Positions 60,053 through 64,000 of a DNA stretch of 64,000 nucleotides are shown piece by piece. The first letter of the stretch is position 1, and each line of letters starts with the position of its first letter. The notes beneath the pieces are model-generated. The model was not told the DNA's origin and searched no databases. It was given only the letters and a program-made list of their open reading frames with translations. The translations under genes and the position numbers were made by a program. This DNA is from JAEUNX01 sp034004685. GTDB taxonomy: Bacteria; Pseudomonadota; Gammaproteobacteria; Burkholderiales; Rhodocyclaceae. Location: assembly GCA_034004685.1 (NCBI GenBank), contig JAVEWG010000008.1, forward strand, positions 28,491 through 92,490. Reading direction: 5' to 3'.

Positions 60053-61381
60053 ATGGCCCATCCCAACGCACACCCCGTCATCGCCGTGCAGGGCGGCGGG
60101 ACGACGGCTGGACCGACCCTGCTGGGGCAAGGCCCCGCCCGCATTCCCACCGGCGGCAAGATCCGCGCGGGCATCAAAGTGCTCACGAAGAAGGCCGCCG
60201 GAGAGCCCAAGGCCCAGGCGATCTACGAGCAGGGTGTAGCCGCGGGCCACTCCTTCGAGCAGATCGAGCGCGCCATCACCGAGGCACTGCCCGATCTCAA
60301 GACGCCGCTGGTTCCGCGCAACGTGCCGTGGTTCACCGTGCGGGCGCAGGACTTCCCCAATCCCGAGGTCGCTCGCGCGATTCTGGAGGCTTATGGCGAG
60401 GACCGGGGCGAAGGCCGGCGCCTGTACCGCTTTCCGGTGGTATTCCCCTCCGACTACTGGCAGACCGTGATGCCGCACGAACTGGCGGCCTGGGGCACGC
60501 ACGAGAAGCATTACTGGTCGCAATACTCGGCCGATGGCCGGGTGCGCCACTGCATGTGCCATGCCCCGGTGCCGGTGGACGAGACGGGCCGGCGCACGAT
60601 CCGCCTCTTCGGCGGGCGCAAGACCGTGGTCCGCGAGGACAATGGCGGCCTGTGCGACCCAGAGTCCTGCCGTGAGTACCAGCAACGCCAGTGCAACCTG
60701 ACGGGTCGCTTCCTGTTCTTCATTCCCGGCATCCGTTCGATCAGCGCCTTCGAACTGCACACCAACAGCTTCTATGCGATGAACTCGGCGATTCAGAAGT
60801 TCGAGACCGTGGGCTTTCTGCGCGGCGGGCGCATCTCGGGCTTCCTCGACCGGCAGCGCACGCCGTTCTACCTGACCAAGAAACTGATGGAGGTAGCCCA
60901 CATCGACGAGCAGGGGAGGGCGGTGCGCGTACCCCAATGGATCATCGACCTGGAGGCGCCGGTGGATGTTACGGCCTTGCTGCGCGAGAACGAGGATGCC
61001 GAGACGGCCCTGGTCCAGGCCCAACTGGCGACTCAGGTGCTTCAGCGGAGCTCGGTTGCGGCGAGCGCCGAGCCGCTACAGCCGGAGGCGGCCGAGAGCC
61101 AGGCGGTGACGGCGACCGAGGCGGCATCCGGCGAGGCGCCGCCGCTGCGCGAGGGGCGTCCCAGCTTCGAGCAATTGCTGGCGCGCGTGCAGGCCTACGG
61201 GATCGTGCCGGAACGCTACCAGACGTATGCCGACCGGCGGTGGGGAAGGGGCTGGAAGATCAACCCGCATGGCCGTGCCCGGGCCTGGGACGAACTGGAG
61301 CGCTACTGCAATGACCCGCAGGGCTATCTCGACAAGATCGAGAGCGAACTGCACTTGGCCTCCCGCGGGAGGGCGTCATGA
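60053..61381 (+). CDS. ICE-type putative hydrolase/metal-binding protein
   Basis: A 442-residue protein found in large ICEs and usually annotated hydrolase or metal-binding protein. Cysteines at HCMCHAPVP, GGLCDPESCREYQQRQCNL form a likely metal site (about 173-227). GRFLFFIPGIRSISAFELHT and SAIQKFETVGFLRGGRISGF are conserved stretches reminiscent of phage recombination-directionality-type proteins. The C-terminal 130 residues are Ala/Glu-rich and then basic. I chose ATG 60053 for its GGAGGAG site. The stop overlaps the SbcD-like start (ATGA). Confidence 0.75.
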   Translation: MAHPNAHPVIAVQGGGTTAGPTLLGQGPARIPTGGKIRAGIKVLTKKAAGEPKAQAIYEQGVAAGHSFEQIERAITEALPDLKTPLVPRNVPWFTVRAQDFPNPEVARAILEAYGEDRGEGRRLYRFPVVFPSDYWQTVMPHELAAWGTHEKHYWSQYSADGRVRHCMCHAPVPVDETGRRTIRLFGGRKTVVREDNGGLCDPESCREYQQRQCNLTGRFLFFIPGIRSISAFELHTNSFYAMNSAIQKFETVGFLRGGRISGFLDRQRTPFYLTKKLMEVAHIDEQGRAVRVPQWIIDLEAPVDVTALLRENEDAETALVQAQLATQVLQRSSVAASAEPLQPEAAESQAVTATEAASGEAPPLREGRPSFEQLLARVQAYGIVPERYQTYADRRWGRGWKINPHGRARAWDELERYCNDPQGYLDKIESELHLASRGRAS

Positions 61382-62688
61382 TCCGCATCGCCCATTTCTC
61401 CGATCTGCACTTCGGCACCAGGAACCTGTTCGAGGCCGATCGCTGCTTCGGCGCCGCCATCGGCCAGGCCATCGCGCTGGGCGTGGAGGCGGCGGTCCTG
61501 TCGGGTGACGCCACCGACCATGGCCTGGATCTGCACGCACCGGCCGCCGAACGGCTGTTTGTCCAGGTGCGGCGGTTGGCTGACCATTGCCCGGTGCTGA
61601 TGCTGCAAGGGACGTTCTCGCATGAGCCGCCGGGCACCCTGGCGATCTTCCGGCTGCTGGGCGGACGGCATCCGGTGCATGTGGCCGACCGGATCGAGCA
61701 GGTCGCCCTTATCGCCGAGGGGCAATGGCTGGCTTCGACGGACTGGTGCTTCGACCGGCTGCCGGCCGGTGCGCGCGCGCTGTTTTCCTGCATCCCTACG
61801 GTGAACAAGGCAGCGGTCGCGGCGGCGGTCGGTGCGGCGGACGCCGCCCAGGCCGTCGGCGAAAACCTCGCCTGCTTGCTGCGCGGTTACGCGTCGATCC
61901 ATCGCGCGGCCCGGCGGCAACGTGTACCCACGATCGGCGTCTCGCATGGCACCGTGTTCGGCTGCATCAGCGAGCACGGCGTGCCGATGGCCGGCTTCGA
62001 TCACGAGTTCACCACCGGGGCGCTGTTCGCCGCCGAGGCGCAGGCCTTCATGCTCGGACACATCCATCGGCATCAGGCATGGGAACAGGAAAGCGGGGCA
62101 GGGCGGCAGTGCATCGCCTATCCCGGCTCGATCGGTCGTTTTCACTACGGCGAGGAAGGGGAGAAGGGGTTCCTGCTGTGGGAGGTCGACGCCGACCATG
62201 CGCGCTTCACCCTGGAGCCCACGCCCGCACGTCGGACCGTCGATATCGTGTTCGACGGCAAGCCCGACCTCGACGCCCTGCGCGCGGCCGTCGCGCGGCA
62301 GGACGTCGCCGGCGCGTTCGTGCGCGTGCGCTGGACCGTCGCCGATGAAGATCGCCACGAAGTCGACCGCGCGGCGATCGAGCGCACGCTGGCAGGAGCA
62401 GCGGAGACCAAGCTGGAAGGGCGGATTGTCCCCGTGGTGCGCACGCGGGCGGCCGGGATTTCGCAGCTGGCGAATCTGGCGGACAAGGTTCGGGTCTGGG
62501 CGCAGGTGACCGAGGCGCGGGCCGATCCGTTGCTCGCGTGCCTGCAGGCGCTCTCCAGCCAGGCACCGGAAGCCATTGTCGAGGGGGTGCTGCTGAGGCA
62601 GGCCGGTCCGGCGTGCGCGGCAGGCGTCGAGACCCCCGTCCTCCGGTCTTCGCCGCAGCCTGATTTGGCGACTGCGCTGTCGTCCTGA
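61378..62688 (+). CDS. SbcD-like metallophosphoesterase
   Basis: A 436-residue calcineurin-type phosphoesterase resembling SbcD/Mre11 nucleases. The motifs are IAHFSDLHFG (Asp9, His11), VLSGDATDHG, GTFSHEP in place of the usual GNHD, GVSHGTVF and MLGHIHRHQ. The GNHD replacement by GTFSHE removes the Asn but keeps a His. The partner SbcC-like gene follows after 88 bp, so the two likely form an ICE-encoded SbcCD complex for DNA end processing. Confidence 0.85.
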   Translation: MIRIAHFSDLHFGTRNLFEADRCFGAAIGQAIALGVEAAVLSGDATDHGLDLHAPAAERLFVQVRRLADHCPVLMLQGTFSHEPPGTLAIFRLLGGRHPVHVADRIEQVALIAEGQWLASTDWCFDRLPAGARALFSCIPTVNKAAVAAAVGAADAAQAVGENLACLLRGYASIHRAARRQRVPTIGVSHGTVFGCISEHGVPMAGFDHEFTTGALFAAEAQAFMLGHIHRHQAWEQESGAGRQCIAYPGSIGRFHYGEEGEKGFLLWEVDADHARFTLEPTPARRTVDIVFDGKPDLDALRAAVARQDVAGAFVRVRWTVADEDRHEVDRAAIERTLAGAAETKLEGRIVPVVRTRAAGISQLANLADKVRVWAQVTEARADPLLACLQALSSQAPEAIVEGVLLRQAGPACAAGVETPVLRSSPQPDLATALSS

Positions 62689-62698
62689 CCTTACCGGA

Positions 62699-62717
62699 TC
62701 CGTCCTTTGGGGACGGA
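62699..62717 (+). other. Hairpin between the SbcD-like and SbcC-like genes
   Basis: TCCGTCC and GGACGGA form a perfect 7-bp stem with loop TTTGG. It is not followed by a T-run, so it is more likely a processing or attenuating structure than an intrinsic terminator. Confidence 0.4.
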
Positions 62718-62776
62718 CTTGCAGACCCCTTTTCATGCGGGAGACTGAATGGGTCATCCCGCAGGAGAACCCCACC

Positions 62777-64000
62777 ATGCAACCGCTTTCACTCACCCTC
62801 AAAGGCTTTCGCGGCATCCGCGATGGCCTGGGGCGCGACGTCCTGACCCTGGATTTCGAGCGACTGGCCGACGGCGCCGAACTGGTCGCCATCGTCGGCG
62901 CCAACGGGCGCGGCAAGACCACCGTGATGGACAACATGCACCCGTATCTCACGATGCCCTCGCGAGCCGGTGTGGCCGGTCCAGGCGGCTTCTCCTATTA
63001 CGACCACGTCTGTCTGCCCGAGAACGAGAAAGACCTGATCTGGGCGCACGACGGCCGTAGTTACCGCTCGCAGGTCGTGTTCCGGCTCAACGGCCGGCGC
63101 AAGACCGAAGCCTTCCTGTTCGTGCTCGCCGACAATGGCGCCTGGAAACCGGTGGCACTGGACGACGGCACCGTGTCCGACGGCAAGGTGGACACCTATA
63201 CCCGCTGCGTCGACGCCATCTGCGGCAGCGCCGACACCTTCTTCACCTCGGTGTTTTCGGCGCAGGGCAAGCGGCAGCTGAGCGCCTACCGCAATGCCGA
63301 GATCAAGACCCTGCTGGCCGATCTGCTCGGGCAGGACGAGATCCGGGCGCTCGGCCAGAAAGCGGCCGAGACGGCGCGTCTCCTCAAGACGGGCCTCGCG
63401 GCGATCCGGCAGGAACAGGCCTCGCTGGACGACGAGGCGCGGCGGATCGAGGGCGAACAGCGGCGGCTCGATGGTGCCCAGGCTCGCGTCGCGCAAAGCC
63501 TGTCGACCCGACGGGCGGCCCAGGCCGAGCAGGAGTCGGCGCGAACCCTGCATGCTCAGTTGCTCGCCGAGCGAGAGCAGGCGCAAGGCGTGGAAGCGCG
63601 CCGGCGACAACTTCAGGGCGAATGCCAAGGCGTGATCCAGACCGGAAAAGAGGTCATCGAAGCCTTGCAGGCACAGGATCGGGGCGAGCAACAGCGGCTG
63701 GAACGGCTGGACCAGCGTATCGCCCAGCGTCTCGGTCAGGAGCGCAGCCGCCGGCAGGTCTTGCAGAACCAGCGCCGGCAGTGCCTCACCTTGCTGGCGG
63801 GTGCGCAAGCCGTGCGGCATGGAGAGCGCCGTCTGCCACTGGCAGAGCGCGTCTTGTCGCTACGATCAGCCCGGGTCGGAACGTGGCGGGAGCACGTTCA
63901 ACACCTGACCCAGTGCCAGGCTACGGAGCGGATGGCCCAGCAGAAACTGTCCGGGATCGAGCGCGAGGCCGGGCAGGCGGTGCTCAAGGCCGAGGAGTTG
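62777..64000 (+). CDS. SbcC-like SMC-type ATPase (N-terminal part, cut by window edge)
   Basis: The first 408 codons of an SMC/Rad50-like protein. It begins MQPLSLTLKGFRGIRDGLGR, with Walker A VGANGRGKTTVMDN (about 46-59) and FFTSVFSAQGKRQLSAYRNA, typical of SbcC and related ATPases. From about residue 190 it is a long Gln/Arg/Glu/Ala-rich coiled coil (RRIEGEQRRLDGAQARVAQS). The Walker B half is beyond the window. Together with the SbcD-like protein it should bind and process DNA ends during transfer or replication of the ICE. Confidence 0.85.
   Translation, partial: MQPLSLTLKGFRGIRDGLGRDVLTLDFERLADGAELVAIVGANGRGKTTVMDNMHPYLTMPSRAGVAGPGGFSYYDHVCLPENEKDLIWAHDGRSYRSQVVFRLNGRRKTEAFLFVLADNGAWKPVALDDGTVSDGKVDTYTRCVDAICGSADTFFTSVFSAQGKRQLSAYRNAEIKTLLADLLGQDEIRALGQKAAETARLLKTGLAAIRQEQASLDDEARRIEGEQRRLDGAQARVAQSLSTRRAAQAEQESARTLHAQLLAEREQAQGVEARRRQLQGECQGVIQTGKEVIEALQAQDRGEQQRLERLDQRIAQRLGQERSRRQVLQNQRRQCLTLLAGAQAVRHGERRLPLAERVLSLRSARVGTWREHVQHLTQCQATERMAQQKLSGIEREAGQAVLKAEEL

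Larger units (their letters stand above)
14219..64000. mobile_element. Integrative and conjugative element (or relic) in guaA, right end outside window
   Basis: The element starts after the guaA stop with an integrase, carries an F-type conjugation block (traG/H/F/N, trbC, traU), an ICE regulatory block (DUF1845, XRE, AlpA, recombinase-fold protein, DUF1173) and, after cargo and a transposon, further ICE-type genes (hydrolase/metal-binding protein, SbcD- and SbcC-like). Relaxase, coupling protein, traC, traW and pilin genes are not seen and may lie to the right. The broken traU suggests that self-transfer may be impaired. Confidence 0.8.

Noticed and set aside
1..64000. CRISPR arrays, tRNA and rRNA genes
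   Set aside because: I looked for regularly spaced repeats and for tRNA-like or rRNA-like sequence, including at the guaA insertion point, and saw none.

Overview
The window looks like high-GC betaproteobacterial DNA, most plausibly from the Rhodocyclales. This is inferred from the gene order smpB / ratA-ratB / DUF4124 / guaB-guaA, the norCB pair and the protein style. No rRNA or tRNA gene was seen. The left 14.2 kb is chromosomal core. It holds the 5' part of norB with norC (nitric oxide reductase), a DeaD-type RNA helicase, purT, a peptide-type ABC import operon without an ATPase gene, smpB, ratA-ratB, a DUF4124 protein, and guaB-guaA with a strong hairpin between them.

From the stop codon of guaA (14218) to the right edge, the window is a large integrative and conjugative element (ICE) or a decayed derivative. 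A P4-type tyrosine integrase lies just inside the 3' end of guaA, a known integration hotspot. Next come accessory defence-type genes: an AbiE toxin-antitoxin pair with a coupled third gene, then an uncharacterised cluster of an unknown protein, a PIN-like nuclease and a UPF0489 protein. An F-type conjugation block follows on the minus strand (traG, traH, traF, traN, trbC, traU). At about 30746 traU, lacking its signal peptide, abuts a 5'-truncated DUF1845 gene head to head, a clear rearrangement scar. An ICE regulatory and replication-type block follows (XRE regulator, AlpA, recombinase-like protein, DUF1173).

Between 35.6 and 51.8 kb lies a large metabolic cargo. On the left are a NifX-like protein, a periplasmic rhodanese, a DsrE-like protein, and a cytochrome bd operon with its small subunits (DUF6858-like gene, cydP, cydA, cydB, cydX, ybgE). 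Divergent from these is an octaheme tetrathionate-reductase-family cytochrome with a membrane cytochrome b. Then follow peroxiredoxin, a flavin disulfide oxidoreductase, DUF2141, a TDT/SLAC1-type channel, a ferritin-like protein, and a translationally coupled set of a PLP aminotransferase and znuACB. znuC carries a frameshift. A perfect TTGAC-N4-GTCAA box, spaced ideally from a -10 element, sits between the cytochrome bd operon and the octaheme gene, which suggests CRP/FNR-family (low oxygen or NO) control. The content fits a horizontally acquired respiratory and sulfur or nitrogen stress module.

From 52003 to 59448 there is a complete Tn3-family (Tn21/Tn501-like) transposon with 38-bp inverted repeats and a 5-bp target duplication (AATCA). 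It carries tnpA, tnpR, a res region, a Met/His-rich periplasmic protein, cadA and a divergent cadR. ICE backbone resumes at 60 kb with a putative hydrolase/metal-binding protein, an SbcD-like phosphoesterase and an SbcC-like ATPase cut by the window edge, so the right end of the ICE is not in view.
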